Shown: positions 26,594 through 36,289 of the stretch, in pieces
Layout of the letters: every line of letters begins with the position of its first letter
Numbering within the stretch: position 1 is the first letter of the stretch
Assembly: GCA_020635955.1 (NCBI GenBank)
Contig: JACJYW010000003.1
Coordinates: 682,001 to 746,000, forward strand
DNA: 64,000 nucleotides
Origin: Crocinitomicaceae bacterium
GTDB taxonomy: Bacteria > Bacteroidota > Bacteroidia > Flavobacteriales_D > Crocinitomicaceae
Reading direction: 5' to 3'
Notes under the pieces: model-generated
Seen by the model: only the letters and a program-made list of their open reading frames with translations
Database searches by the model: none
What the model was told of the DNA's origin: nothing
Program-made: the position numbers and the translations under genes

Positions 26594-29068
26594 ATGAAAC
26601 ATACATATCACATATCAGGAATGACTTGCGGTGGATGCGCAAATACTGTTAAAACGAAATTAGCGGAGGTAGAAAACATTACTAAAGTCGAAGTGAATTT
26701 GGATGAGCATACGGCCATTGTTGAAATGTCCAATCATGTTTCACTTGAAATCTTGAAGGATGCACTGAAAGAAACACACTATGATATAGATGTAGAAAAA
26801 CATGAGCATATCAAGGAGAAACCACAACATAACCATAAAGCAGGAGATCAATATTACTGTCCAATGCTTTGTGAAGGTGATAAGGTGTATGATAAACCTG
26901 GAGATTGTCCGGTTTGTGGTATGGATCTAGTGCCAAAGGCAAATTTAAAAGTTGGTGGATCAAAATATACTTGTCCAATGCATCCTGAGGTGGTTAAAGA
27001 TGAGCCAGGTTCTTGTCCAAAGTGTGGAATGGAATTGGTACCAATGGAGGCAGATCAATCAGAAGAGGAGAAAACGTATAAACGATTGCTCAAAAAGTTT
27101 TGGATTGCATTGGCCTTTACTGCACCTATCTTCATTATTGCCATGTCAGAAATGATAGACAACAATCCACTTATGAAAATAATGGATGGATATGCATGGA
27201 GTTGGGTTCAACTAGTGCTTTCAATTCCAGTGGTTTTCTATGCTACATGGATGTTTTTTAAACGGGCTTGGTCTTCCATCATTAGAAGGTCATTGAACAT
27301 GTTTACATTAATTGGTATAGGAGCTGGTGTGGCATGGATTTTTAGCTTGTTCGCTCTTTTAGTTCCAGATATCTTTCCAGATCAATTTAAAACAGAAGCA
27401 GGACATGTTCATGTGTATTTTGAAGCCGCTACGGTCATATTGACGCTTGTATTATTGGGACAAGTTTTGGAGGCAAAAGCACATTCCAAAACGAATTCGG
27501 CAGTTAAGGAGTTATTGAAATTAGCGCCAAACAAGGCATATCGTGTCGAAAATGGAGAAGAAAAGGAAATTTCAATTGATCAGATAAAGGAGGGTGATTT
27601 ATTGAGAGTAAAACCAGGAGATAAAATCCCTGTTGATGGTGTAATAACTGAAGGGGAAACTTCTGTTGATGAATCCATGATAACAGGTGAACCGGTGCCA
27701 GTAGATAAAACTAAAGGGGATGAAGTGAGTTCTGGAACCATTAATGGCAATCAATCATTTTTGATGAAAGCTGAAAAAGTAGGTTCTGACACATTATTAT
27801 CACAGATCATTCACATGGTTAACGAAGCGAGTAGAAGTAGAGCGCCAATTCAAAAGTTAGCAGATAAGATTTCAGCCTATTTTGTACCTATTGTAATCGT
27901 CATTTCAGCCTTAACTTTTGTTGCATGGTCTGTTTGGGGACCTGATCCAAAGTTTGTTTTTGCTCTTGTCAATGCAATAGCCGTTTTAATCATAGCCTGC
28001 CCATGTGCTTTAGGTCTTGCAACCCCTATGTCGGTGATGGTAGGTGTTGGTAAAGGCGCTCAGCTGGGAGTTTTAATCAAGGATGCTGAGTCGCTAGAGA
28101 AAATGAATAAAATAGATACCCTAATCATTGACAAGACAGGTACAGTGACTGAAGGAAAACCTTCAGTAGAAAAAATGCTCGCAGATGGACTCCCTGAATC
28201 TGAATTGATTGCTTTGGTAGCCTCAGTGAACCAATCAAGTGAACATCCATTGGCTGAAGCAATGGTGAAATATGCTAAAGATAATGGTGCAAAACTGAGT
28301 TCGGTTAGTCAATTTGAATCAATTACCGGTAAGGGTGTTAAAGCAATTTATAACGATAAACAAGTACTGATAGGTAATCAAAAATTGATGGATGATCATA
28401 AGGTTGAAGCCAAATCTTCAATTGAAGAAGGCAGTAAAAAAGCTCAATCTGATGGTAAGACGGTTCCTTTAGTTGCTGTTGACGGGGTAATGGCTGGATG
28501 CGTGATCATTTCAGACGCCATTAAATCCAGCAGTAAGAAAGCAATTAAAGAATTGCAGGATGCAGGTGTTCATGTTATCATGATGACAGGAGATAACGCA
28601 CAAACAGCCAAGGCAGTTTCAGCAGAGGTAGGGATCAATGAATTTTATGCAGATTGTTTACCTGAAGACAAATTGAACAAGGTAAAAGATTTGAAAGAAA
28701 AAGATCATGCTGTGGCTATGGCAGGTGATGGTATAAATGATGCGCCTGCATTAGCAATGGCGGATATTGGAATTGCTATGGGTACCGGAACAGATGTGGC
28801 TATTGAAAGCGCATCATTAACATTGGTAAAAGGTGACTTGGATGGAATTGTTAAGGCCAGAAAACTTAGTCATAAAGTAATGTCCAACATCAAACAAAAC
28901 TTGTTTTTCGCATTGGGCTACAATGCTGCAGGTATTCCTATTGCAGCTGGCGCATTATACATTCCAATGGACTTGCTTTTATCACCAATGATTGCAGCAT
29001 TAGCCATGAGCTTTAGCTCAGTTTCTGTCATAGCCAATGCTTTAAGACTTAGAACAACATCTATTTGA
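26594..29068 (+). CDS. copA: Copper-exporting P1B-type ATPase CopA
   Basis: This membrane ATPase pumps Cu(I) or Ag(I) out of the cytoplasm. The N-terminus has an HMA domain with GMTCGGC (Cys12, Cys15) and then two heavy-metal-binding zinc-ribbon-like modules (YYCPMLCEGDK...CPVCGMDL near 90-113 and YTCPMHPEVV...CPKCGMEL near 129-152). The P-type core shows the CPC ion site at 469-471, phosphorylation motif DKTGT near 513, MTGDN near 663 and GDGIND near 711. At 824 residues it is a complete 1B-1 enzyme. It follows the HMA-AraC gene and precedes cusB by one base. Confidence 0.95.
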   Translation: MKHTYHISGMTCGGCANTVKTKLAEVENITKVEVNLDEHTAIVEMSNHVSLEILKDALKETHYDIDVEKHEHIKEKPQHNHKAGDQYYCPMLCEGDKVYDKPGDCPVCGMDLVPKANLKVGGSKYTCPMHPEVVKDEPGSCPKCGMELVPMEADQSEEEKTYKRLLKKFWIALAFTAPIFIIAMSEMIDNNPLMKIMDGYAWSWVQLVLSIPVVFYATWMFFKRAWSSIIRRSLNMFTLIGIGAGVAWIFSLFALLVPDIFPDQFKTEAGHVHVYFEAATVILTLVLLGQVLEAKAHSKTNSAVKELLKLAPNKAYRVENGEEKEISIDQIKEGDLLRVKPGDKIPVDGVITEGETSVDESMITGEPVPVDKTKGDEVSSGTINGNQSFLMKAEKVGSDTLLSQIIHMVNEASRSRAPIQKLADKISAYFVPIVIVISALTFVAWSVWGPDPKFVFALVNAIAVLIIACPCALGLATPMSVMVGVGKGAQLGVLIKDAESLEKMNKIDTLIIDKTGTVTEGKPSVEKMLADGLPESELIALVASVNQSSEHPLAEAMVKYAKDNGAKLSSVSQFESITGKGVKAIYNDKQVLIGNQKLMDDHKVEAKSSIEEGSKKAQSDGKTVPLVAVDGVMAGCVIISDAIKSSSKKAIKELQDAGVHVIMMTGDNAQTAKAVSAEVGINEFYADCLPEDKLNKVKDLKEKDHAVAMAGDGINDAPALAMADIGIAMGTGTDVAIESASLTLVKGDLDGIVKARKLSHKVMSNIKQNLFFALGYNAAGIPIAAGALYIPMDLLLSPMIAALAMSFSSVSVIANALRLRTTSI

Positions 29069-29069
29069 T

Positions 29070-30854
29070 ATGAAAACGAATAAAAAGAACATTGTCATAC
29101 CCATTCTTACAGCAGTTATAGGAATTGTGATAGGATTTGGAATATTTAAATTTTCGCAAGATGATATTCAATCATCTGTTTCTGCTGAAGAAACTACAAG
29201 CGAAGAAATTTGGACGTGTTCTATGCATCCTCAAATTAGAAAAAATGAACCTGGGGATTGCCCTATATGTGGTATGGATCTTATTCCATTAGATCAATCT
29301 GGTGGTTCTTCTATTGTTCTTGAAATGTCTGAAGATGCAGTTAAATTGGCTCAAATTCAAACAACAATTGTTGGTTCAAGTACAGATGATATCACCTCTT
29401 TGAAGATGTCTGGTAAAATTGAAGCAAATGAAACGGCATCAGCAAGTTTGGTGACTCATATTCCTGGTAGAATTGAAAAATTATATGTCAGTTTTACGGG
29501 TGAAAAGGTACGGGCAGGTCAAAAAATTGCTACAATATATTCTCCTTCATTGATAACGGCTCAAAAAGAATTGATTGAGGCTGAGAAGATGAAAGACATT
29601 CAACCAAAATTATATGAGGCAGCAGTTAATAAATTGAAGTATTGGAAAATAACGGATGACCAAATCAATGATATTTTAACCTCAGGGGAGGTAAAAGAAA
29701 CGTTTAATATTTATGCTGAATATAGTGGCGTAGTTCAAAAGAAACATGTTTCTGTAGGCGATCATTTGGGTCAAGGAGGTGTTTTATTTAGTGTTCAAAA
29801 TTTAAATACGCTATGGGTGGTCTTTGATGTCTATGAGAAAGATTTGCCTAAAGTTAGCGTTGGTGACCAGATTACCTTTAGCACACCGTCATTACCGGGC
29901 CAAAAATTTACGGCTAATGTATCTTTTATTGATCCTATCATTAATCCAAATTCGAGAACAGCCAAAGTGCGCGTTGAGGTTTTCAATAAGGGGAATGCAT
30001 TGAAACCTGAAATGTTCGTATCCGGTGAATTGGTTGGCGACTTTGAAACTGATATGGATTTGACAGTACCAAAATCAGCAGTGCTTTGGACCGGTCAAAG
30101 ATCAGTTGTTTATATAAAGGTTCCGGATACTGACCTTCCATCATATGAGTATCGAGAAGTACTTTTAGGGGAATCATTAGGGGCGGATTATCAAGTGATT
30201 GATGGCTTAAAACCTGGAGATGAAGTTGTGACCAATGGCGCATTTGTGATAGACGCTTCTGCGCAACTTAACAATCAATCTTCTATGATCAATGGTCTTG
30301 TTGGTGAACAAAAAGAAGAAAATTTGCCTGATTATACTTCATCAACACCTGATGCATTCAAAACTCAACTAGAAAAATTGAATCGAACTTACATGGTTTT
30401 AAAAGATGCTTTGGTATCAACTAATTCAAAAGCAGCTCAACAGTCAATTGCTGAATTGATTGGATCCCTCGAAGAAATAGATATGAGTTTGGTTAAAGGG
30501 GACGCGCATAAGTATTGGATGGGTCAAATGAAAACGATTAAGGATAATTCACAAATGATTCAAGCCACTGAAAACATAAAATCGCAAAGAGAATATTTTG
30601 TTGAATTGTCTAAGGCGGTAGTGAATTCGAATAAAGTATTCGGGGTGAAATCAGGCACCTACTATGAGCAATATTGCCCAATGGCTAATAAAAAGGAGGG
30701 TGCTTATTGGTTAAGTACCGAATCCGGAATTCGAAATCCTTATTTTGGTGATAAGATGATGACCTGCGGAGAAGTTATAAGTAAAATTGACAATACTTTT
30801 AAAGTAGAAAAGACATCTAATACGGAGCCTAGTACTTCTATACATAATCATTAA
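29070..30854 (+). CDS. cusB: CusB-type periplasmic adaptor with metal-binding domain and DUF3347
   Basis: This adaptor links CusA to CusC across the periplasm and may hand metal to the pump. An N-terminal membrane anchor (residues about 8-25) is followed by a metal-binding module (WTCSMHPQIRKNEPGDCPICGMDL, about 49-72). Then come the barrel-sandwich and beta-barrel adaptor domains (about 115-410) and a C-terminal DUF3347-like region (about 430-594) with YCPMA and MTCGEV near the end. At 594 residues it is longer than E. coli CusB because of these additions. It starts one base after copA. Ten bases after its stop the sequence switches into the duplicated rteC tail. Confidence 0.9.
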   Translation: MKTNKKNIVIPILTAVIGIVIGFGIFKFSQDDIQSSVSAEETTSEEIWTCSMHPQIRKNEPGDCPICGMDLIPLDQSGGSSIVLEMSEDAVKLAQIQTTIVGSSTDDITSLKMSGKIEANETASASLVTHIPGRIEKLYVSFTGEKVRAGQKIATIYSPSLITAQKELIEAEKMKDIQPKLYEAAVNKLKYWKITDDQINDILTSGEVKETFNIYAEYSGVVQKKHVSVGDHLGQGGVLFSVQNLNTLWVVFDVYEKDLPKVSVGDQITFSTPSLPGQKFTANVSFIDPIINPNSRTAKVRVEVFNKGNALKPEMFVSGELVGDFETDMDLTVPKSAVLWTGQRSVVYIKVPDTDLPSYEYREVLLGESLGADYQVIDGLKPGDEVVTNGAFVIDASAQLNNQSSMINGLVGEQKEENLPDYTSSTPDAFKTQLEKLNRTYMVLKDALVSTNSKAAQQSIAELIGSLEEIDMSLVKGDAHKYWMGQMKTIKDNSQMIQATENIKSQREYFVELSKAVVNSNKVFGVKSGTYYEQYCPMANKKEGAYWLSTESGIRNPYFGDKMMTCGEVISKIDNTFKVEKTSNTEPSTSIHNH

Positions 30855-30861
30855 TCTTTCA

Positions 30862-31167
30862 CCCAAACCAGAACTACCAATATTCAACCAAGTTAAACCC
30901 AAGTTGAAATGGACGGCCAACAAGTTGGACTTGGTTGAGCTGATTTATGCACTTCAAGCATCAGGCGCACTTAATTATGGTGAAGCCGAGCTCAAAGATA
31001 TTTGCAGTTCGTTCGAGCAGATATTTCAAATCAAAGTGGGTGATTTATATAGATCTTTTCATGACATCTCGAATCGTAAGAAACAGCAAGTGAAGTTTGT
31101 TGGCAAACTGGAAGAAAAACTGATTCAGAAAATTGAAGAATTGGATGGGTATTTTCCAGACAATTAA
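30862..31167 (+). pseudogene. Truncated second copy of the rteC 3' end
   Basis: The frame from an in-frame position near 30862 to the stop at 31167 encodes the last roughly 100 residues of RteC, closely matching residues about 175-273 of the full copy at 19654-20475. An ATG at 30904 would give 87 residues, but the N-terminal two-thirds are missing. The first 50 bases (30865-30914) match 20182-20231 at 49 of 50 positions. Beyond that the two copies differ at many third positions, so they are not a recent simple duplication. I read it as a recombination scar that marks the right border of the copper module. Confidence 0.75.
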
Positions 31168-31168
31168 C

Positions 31169-32254
31169 TCATTGATTATTCACCTTTATCTCAAATCCCA
31201 TTTTACAGCATTGCTCAATAAATTCAGGAATATTGACCGCTTCATTCATATAGTATGTTCCTGGAGGTTTGCCTCCACCACTTTTCAAAACAAGAATTAC
31301 AGCAGCGGCTGCAGGAATAGCTGTGGCAACATAAATATCTTCATGATACCCTTGAATAGTTGTTTTTTCGCTCTCGTTATATCCTTCAACAATCAGAAAA
31401 CCTCCCAAAGGTTCTTTTGTAAATCTTTTGATGGCCCACTTGAATAGTTTAACCCCAATTTTGACCGGCAAAAAATACCTCAAAAGACGCTTCCAGAACA
31501 GAGAAACAATATTAGAAACGCCATTAATACCGGCATGCCGGTATTCAAGATCCGTAATTTGTGCGTTAATATGAACATTTTCAAGTTCTGGAATCCAAAC
31601 CGGAACTGTTCGCAATCTGCCAAATCCTAATGGAAACACTACTTTTTTAATATTCTGCTTTGGTTTCATCAAAATACCATCTGCTAGAATCCTTCCCTGA
31701 TCACTGTGTGAAATGAGATCTTGGATACTTCCATCAGGCATATTTCTGTCTCGGTAAACTACGTTGATCTTCACTTTTCTGATATCTGAATTGAGTGTTT
31801 TCAGAAACTTTATCAAAACGGCGGGCATCCCAGGTTCACAACCTGCATCAAGGATAAATACTTTTTCACCTTGATTAATTAAATTCTGGTTCTTTTGAAA
31901 TGTCTCATGCTTTTCTTTTCCCGGACTAATGTCAAGATAAGCCTTGCAGTTACTGTTCAAAACGGCATGTATCAGATTGTTTGTTAGCTGGGCGTTCAAC
32001 GGGATACAGACAATGACAAAATCAATTTCTTTTAGTGCCATTGTTAGGTCTTCTGGCACGCTCACGTCAATTTTAGCACCTGCAACCTGATTTACATTCA
32101 ATTCTGCATTTAGCTCCATGGCACATTTCTCTGCTTTCTCACTATTCCTTCCTGCTATAAGGATAGAGTGTTCAGAGTATCGGACTAGTAAGCGTGCAAT
32201 ATGATTTCCTGCTCTTCCGTAGCCACCAAGAATCAATATGTTCGAATTCGTCAT
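31169..32254 (-). CDS. Saccharopine dehydrogenase-like NAD(P)-binding protein
   Basis: This 361-residue protein has an N-terminal Rossmann fold with ILILGGYGRAGNHIARLL (residues 5-22) and a family-typical SPGKEKHETF segment. The C-terminal half carries the alpha/beta domain of the saccharopine dehydrogenase/homospermidine synthase group, including AGCEPGMPAVL. No signal peptide is present. It is the last gene of the leftward metal module, 12 bases after the ATPase gene, and ends one base from the rteC scar. A role in metal resistance is not known to me; it could make an opine-like metal ligand or simply be a passenger. Both options are inference. Confidence 0.75.
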   Translation of the reverse strand: MTNSNILILGGYGRAGNHIARLLVRYSEHSILIAGRNSEKAEKCAMELNAELNVNQVAGAKIDVSVPEDLTMALKEIDFVIVCIPLNAQLTNNLIHAVLNSNCKAYLDISPGKEKHETFQKNQNLINQGEKVFILDAGCEPGMPAVLIKFLKTLNSDIRKVKINVVYRDRNMPDGSIQDLISHSDQGRILADGILMKPKQNIKKVVFPLGFGRLRTVPVWIPELENVHINAQITDLEYRHAGINGVSNIVSLFWKRLLRYFLPVKIGVKLFKWAIKRFTKEPLGGFLIVEGYNESEKTTIQGYHEDIYVATAIPAAAAVILVLKSGGGKPPGTYYMNEAVNIPEFIEQCCKMGFEIKVNNQ

Positions 32255-32266
32255 GATAGTTTGCAG

Positions 32267-34261
32267 CTAAAATTTAATTCGTTGTATTCTAATGGCATTC
32301 AATATTGCCAATAATGCAACTCCTACATCTGCAAATACAGCTTCCCACATTGTGGCAATTCCACCTGCCCCTAAAGCAAGTACAATTAACTTTACACCAA
32401 AAGCCAAGATGATATTTTGAATTACGATTTTCTTGGTGGCATGACTAATAGAAATAGCAGTATTGATCTTAGATGGATGGTCTGTTTGTATGACAACATC
32501 CGCAGTTTCTATGGCTGCATCACTACCCATTGCACCCATGGCTATACCAATGTCACTCACGGCTAAAACCGGAGCATCATTAATTCCATCTCCTATGAAG
32601 GCAACAACTTTAGTTTCATCAGCTTTGATCTCTTGAACTTTGCTGACTTTGTCTTGAGGAAGTAAGCCTCCGAAAGCTTGTTGAATATTCAATACATTAG
32701 CCACTTTGGAAACAATGCTTTGCTTGTCACCTGAAAGCATAACGGGGGTAATATTCTGTTTGTGCAAGCCAGTTATAGTTTCTTTAGCATCTTCCTTTAT
32801 TTGATCAGAAACAGTGATATGCCCTTCATACTTTCCGTTCAAAGCCACAACCACGATACTTTCAATAATAGTGTTGATTTCATCTGGATAAGCGATTTCA
32901 TTTTTTTGGAGCAATCTCGCATTACCAACTAATATCTGTTGGCCATTATGTTTGGCTTGAAGTCCATGTCCTGGTATTTCATGTACTTCACTAATCGCAA
33001 CATTTGAATTTTCATCTGAAGCCTCAACTATAGCTTTGGCAATTGGATGTGTTGAACTCTTTTCAACGGCTGCCACCAAGTTTAGAAAGTCCGCTTCATT
33101 CATAGTTTCAGAATGAATTTTTTCTACTTGAAAGATTCCTTGGGTTAGAGTTCCGGTTTTATCCATTACTACGGTATTTACTTTTGTGAAAGCATCTAAA
33201 TAATTAGATCCTTTGAAGAGAATCCCGTTTTTTGAGGCTGCACCAATTCCTCCAAAATATCCAAGCGGAATAGAAATCACCAGAGCACACGGACATGAAA
33301 TCACCAAGAAGATTAGAGCTCTGTAGAGCCAATCATTGAAAATATATTCGTCTACAAATAAGTATGGTAAAAAGGTTAGTGCTGCTGCTAATCCAACAAC
33401 AATGGGTGTATAAACTCTTGCAAATTTGCGGATGAACAGTTCAGTAGGTGCTTTTTGAGAGGATGCATTTTCTACTAGCTCAAGAATTCTAGACAACGAA
33501 CTGTCTGCATATCCTTTAGTGACATACACTTCTATTACGGGTCCTTCATTGATCATTCCAGCAAGCACCTCTGCTTCTTTTTGGAGCTCCACCGGAACAC
33601 TTTCACCTGTCAATGCAGCCGTATTTAGAATTCCATGATCTGACAGTAGTACACCATCAAGTGGCACCTTCTCACCTGACCGTACTTGCAGTTTTTCACC
33701 AATATGCACTTTCTCCGGAGCCACTTCAACAACCTTATCATCTTTGATCACATTGGCAGAATCAGGTCGTAGATCTAAGAGTGCTTTGATATTACCCTTC
33801 GCTTTTCTGACTGCAGCTGATTGGAAGAGTTCGCCAATAGAATAGAAGAGCATCACGGCAACTGCTTCAGGGTATTCTCCTATATAAAATGCGCCAACTG
33901 TTGCAATAACCATTAAGGTAAACTCTGAAAATAGGTCCTTTTTTACAGTAGCTTTCCAGGCGTCTTTTATAACGGGTAAAGCAACCGGTGCATAAGCAAG
34001 AATGTAAAGTCCTAATCGTACATAATTGTCGTACCATTCAGGTTTGATGAAGTTGTCAAAAACAATGGCGATCATCAACAAAACAAATGTGATGATAGAA
34101 GGTATATATGGCTTTAATGCACTTGCGGATTTGCTTGTCTTCTCTTTAGGTTGATCGGCAATCAAATTGATCTTTTCCTCAAGATGGCAGCACTCAATTT
34201 CACCTTCATTGTTATATGTATGAAAATGTCTTTCCTCTGGTTTGTTGTCTTTTAAATCCAT
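32267..34261 (-). CDS. Zn/Cd/Pb-type P1B ATPase (ZntA/CadA-like)
   Basis: This 664-residue ATPase exports divalent heavy-metal ions from the cytoplasm. It lacks a full N-terminal HMA domain but keeps a short His/Cys segment (HFHTYN and ECCHLEE, residues 12-28), a feature of Bacteroidota ZntA-like pumps. The core has the CPC ion site near residue 323, TGES, DKTGT, a GDGINDAP hinge and late transmembrane helices. It overlaps the methyltransferase-like gene by 10 bases and belongs to the leftward czc-type operon. Zinc, cadmium or cobalt is likelier than copper because the CPC is followed by ALVISIP as in ZntA, and because of the CzcA neighbour. Confidence 0.88.
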   Translation of the reverse strand: MDLKDNKPEERHFHTYNNEGEIECCHLEEKINLIADQPKEKTSKSASALKPYIPSIITFVLLMIAIVFDNFIKPEWYDNYVRLGLYILAYAPVALPVIKDAWKATVKKDLFSEFTLMVIATVGAFYIGEYPEAVAVMLFYSIGELFQSAAVRKAKGNIKALLDLRPDSANVIKDDKVVEVAPEKVHIGEKLQVRSGEKVPLDGVLLSDHGILNTAALTGESVPVELQKEAEVLAGMINEGPVIEVYVTKGYADSSLSRILELVENASSQKAPTELFIRKFARVYTPIVVGLAAALTFLPYLFVDEYIFNDWLYRALIFLVISCPCALVISIPLGYFGGIGAASKNGILFKGSNYLDAFTKVNTVVMDKTGTLTQGIFQVEKIHSETMNEADFLNLVAAVEKSSTHPIAKAIVEASDENSNVAISEVHEIPGHGLQAKHNGQQILVGNARLLQKNEIAYPDEINTIIESIVVVALNGKYEGHITVSDQIKEDAKETITGLHKQNITPVMLSGDKQSIVSKVANVLNIQQAFGGLLPQDKVSKVQEIKADETKVVAFIGDGINDAPVLAVSDIGIAMGAMGSDAAIETADVVIQTDHPSKINTAISISHATKKIVIQNIILAFGVKLIVLALGAGGIATMWEAVFADVGVALLAILNAIRIQRIKF

Positions 34262-34854
34262 CTCCGTACTTTTTTCTTGTAATCAATATAATCTTGTCCG
34301 TGAATGCTTTCTAGGTACTCTTCTTCTAATCGGGTTTGAATTTGAAGAATAAAGTAGCAAAGCACAAAAAGTGTTAATGTAATTGCATTTGGAGCAATAA
34401 GAAATATCCCTAAATAAATGAGCAATACGCCAAGAAAAACTGGATTTCTTGAGAGTTTGAAAATTCCTTCATGTACTAATGTAGTCTTCTCCTCATAATC
34501 AATTCCTATTCGCCATGAATTTGACATCTGATACTGAGCAATAATAGTCCAAATCAATGAAACAATTAAAAGTCCAGCTCCAGTCCATTTTAATTCATCA
34601 AAATCCAAATAGTTTAGAGGCCCTAAATATTCTACATAGATGTCTTGAAAAAATGAGAAAAGTACGATTACAGTTACGCTAATAGCTGTCATGATTTTGA
34701 ATACAAATCCTATATAATCATGAGCATTTCCAGATCTACTAAAAACGAATGGATTTTGCCCTGTTTTTTTCCACTGCACATAGCTTCTGATTACGAATAC
34801 TTGAAAAAAGTATACGATCATAAAAGCGGGCAGAAATATTTGAAACAATGTCAT
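34252..34854 (-). CDS. ICMT/PEMT-like integral membrane methyltransferase family protein
   Basis: This 200-residue protein has about five membrane helices and the C-terminal signature of isoprenylcysteine carboxyl methyltransferase-like proteins (LVHEGIFKLSRNPVFLGVLL, about residues 132-151), which binds S-adenosylmethionine in studied relatives. Its stop overlaps the start of the P-type ATPase gene, so the two are coupled. Proteins of this kind are often encoded beside metal-efflux genes, but the methyl acceptor is not known to me. Bacteria lack prenylated CAAX proteins, so a lipid or metal-related substrate is more likely. Confidence 0.75.
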   Translation of the reverse strand: MTLFQIFLPAFMIVYFFQVFVIRSYVQWKKTGQNPFVFSRSGNAHDYIGFVFKIMTAISVTVIVLFSFFQDIYVEYLGPLNYLDFDELKWTGAGLLIVSLIWTIIAQYQMSNSWRIGIDYEEKTTLVHEGIFKLSRNPVFLGVLLIYLGIFLIAPNAITLTLFVLCYFILQIQTRLEEEYLESIHGQDYIDYKKKVRRWI

Positions 34855-34905
34855 AATCTAAATCTAAAACAAGGTCAGAGGATAATCCTCTGACCTTCTG
34901 TGTAA

Positions 34906-35064
34906 TTAATGATCATGTCCTTCATGGTCTTCACCATCATGGTCATGTCCGTCATGGCTTTCTTCCGTATTTGTGTCTTCTTCACCTCCACCGCAAGATG
35001 GTAAAGTTGTTAGACCAAAAGTTAAAAGTGCCATAAGGGCAATTGTTTGAAATTTAAGTTTCAT
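34906..35064 (-). CDS. Small His-rich lipoprotein
   Basis: I start this 52-residue protein at the ATG at 35064; an upstream in-frame ATG adds 11 residues that do not look like a signal. It has a lipoprotein signal ending in LPSCGGG and a short mature part made almost only of Glu, Asp, His and Gly (DGHDHDGEDHEGHDH at the end). It would sit in the periplasm as a lipid-anchored zinc or other divalent metal buffer. It lies between czcB and the methyltransferase gene in the leftward metal operon. The function is inferred from composition only. Confidence 0.7.
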   Translation of the reverse strand: MKLKFQTIALMALLTFGLTTLPSCGGGEEDTNTEESHDGHDHDGEDHEGHDH

Positions 35065-35098
35065 ACCGTTGTTATTTATTGATTTTAGATTATACATA

Positions 35099-36280
35099 TT
35101 AATGACTGTGCTCAGCCTCTCCTTTTTTCATTTCTGCCAGCATGTTATAAGCATTGTTCCAGGCAAATACAGTTCCGGTTTCTACTTGTTCCAAAAGCTT
35201 GATTTCAACCCAACCATTGTCCTTGGCTCCTACAACTACTTCAACAGGTTGAAAAGCCCATTCCTGATCTTCTTTTTCAGCTTTAAAAATGAAATATTTC
35301 TCCCCTTCTCGCACAACAGCCTCTTCAGGAAGTGCATAGCTCAGGTAGTCATCCACAATGATTCTTCCTCTCACATACATACCAGGTATTAGATGCCCTT
35401 CTTTATTGTCAATTTCAGCGTGAATATGTACTGCTTTCGGATCATTTTCAAAGCTTTGCCCCACAGAATATATGGTTGCTGTTAAGAGCTTATCGGGTAA
35501 AGATTCAACTGAGAACTGTACTTTTTGCCCTTCTTTTACCTTGTGCACATCTGATTCAAACACCATCAAATCTGCATGCACATGTTCATTGTTGATGATT
35601 TCAAACATACTGGTTTCAGGATTGACGTATTGGCCTACTTTTACTTCAACAAGACGCACGTAACCGGCAATGGGGCTTCTTACTGCTACAGTTTGAGTGA
35701 TTTTGTTTTCTTGTAAATTGGTAACGCTTATTCCAATTAATTGAAGTTGTGCTTCTAGTCCAGTCACAACACCAACTTTTGAATTGTAATCAGACTTTAG
35801 TTTCTGAAAATCCTTTCCACTGGTGATCTTGTCTTCATAAAGTTTGGACTGACGTTCATATTCCTGTTCTAGAAACTGAAGGTCGTTCCAATTAGTGATA
35901 TAATCGGTTTGTAATTGAATAAGATCTGGGTGTGCCAGGTAGGCAAGAACTTGTCCTTTCTTAACTTTTTCACCTTCAATTACTTTGATGTCTTTGACAT
36001 TTGCTCCTATTACAGCTGTTACTTCCGCTTGATTTTGCGGAGGCACTTCCAATTCCCCATTGGCTTCAACATAGGTGCCTAAATTTCTTTTAGGCAAACT
36101 ATCGACTTTAACACCAAGTGCGTTGAATTGATCTTGTGTAAAGTGGATTTCTTCTCCATGATCATCTCCTTCGTGTCCATGATCGTGACCATGTTCATCT
36201 CCATGTCCATCTGTTTCACTTCCTCCGCAAGATGCCAGCAAGAGGATGAATATTGTGTAATAAATGATATTCTTTTTCAT
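35099..36280 (-). CDS. czcB: CzcB-type RND periplasmic adaptor, His-rich lipoprotein
   Basis: This 393-residue adaptor bridges the CzcA-type pump and its outer-membrane channel. It has a lipoprotein signal with LLASCGG, then a His/Asp/Glu/Gly-rich stretch (about residues 22-47) likely to bind divalent metal. The HlyD-type fold follows: barrel-sandwich halves around EVTAVIGANVKDIKVIEGEKV and AVRSPIAGYVRLVEVKVGQ, a helical hairpin between them (about 115-175), then beta-barrel and membrane-proximal domains. It starts 9 bases after the czcA-tolC fusion stop. The His-rich N-terminus distinguishes it from the CusB protein of the copper module. Confidence 0.88.
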   Translation of the reverse strand: MKKNIIYYTIFILLLASCGGSETDGHGDEHGHDHGHEGDDHGEEIHFTQDQFNALGVKVDSLPKRNLGTYVEANGELEVPPQNQAEVTAVIGANVKDIKVIEGEKVKKGQVLAYLAHPDLIQLQTDYITNWNDLQFLEQEYERQSKLYEDKITSGKDFQKLKSDYNSKVGVVTGLEAQLQLIGISVTNLQENKITQTVAVRSPIAGYVRLVEVKVGQYVNPETSMFEIINNEHVHADLMVFESDVHKVKEGQKVQFSVESLPDKLLTATIYSVGQSFENDPKAVHIHAEIDNKEGHLIPGMYVRGRIIVDDYLSYALPEEAVVREGEKYFIFKAEKEDQEWAFQPVEVVVGAKDNGWVEIKLLEQVETGTVFAWNNAYNMLAEMKKGEAEHSH

Positions 36281-36289
36281 ATCTAATAA

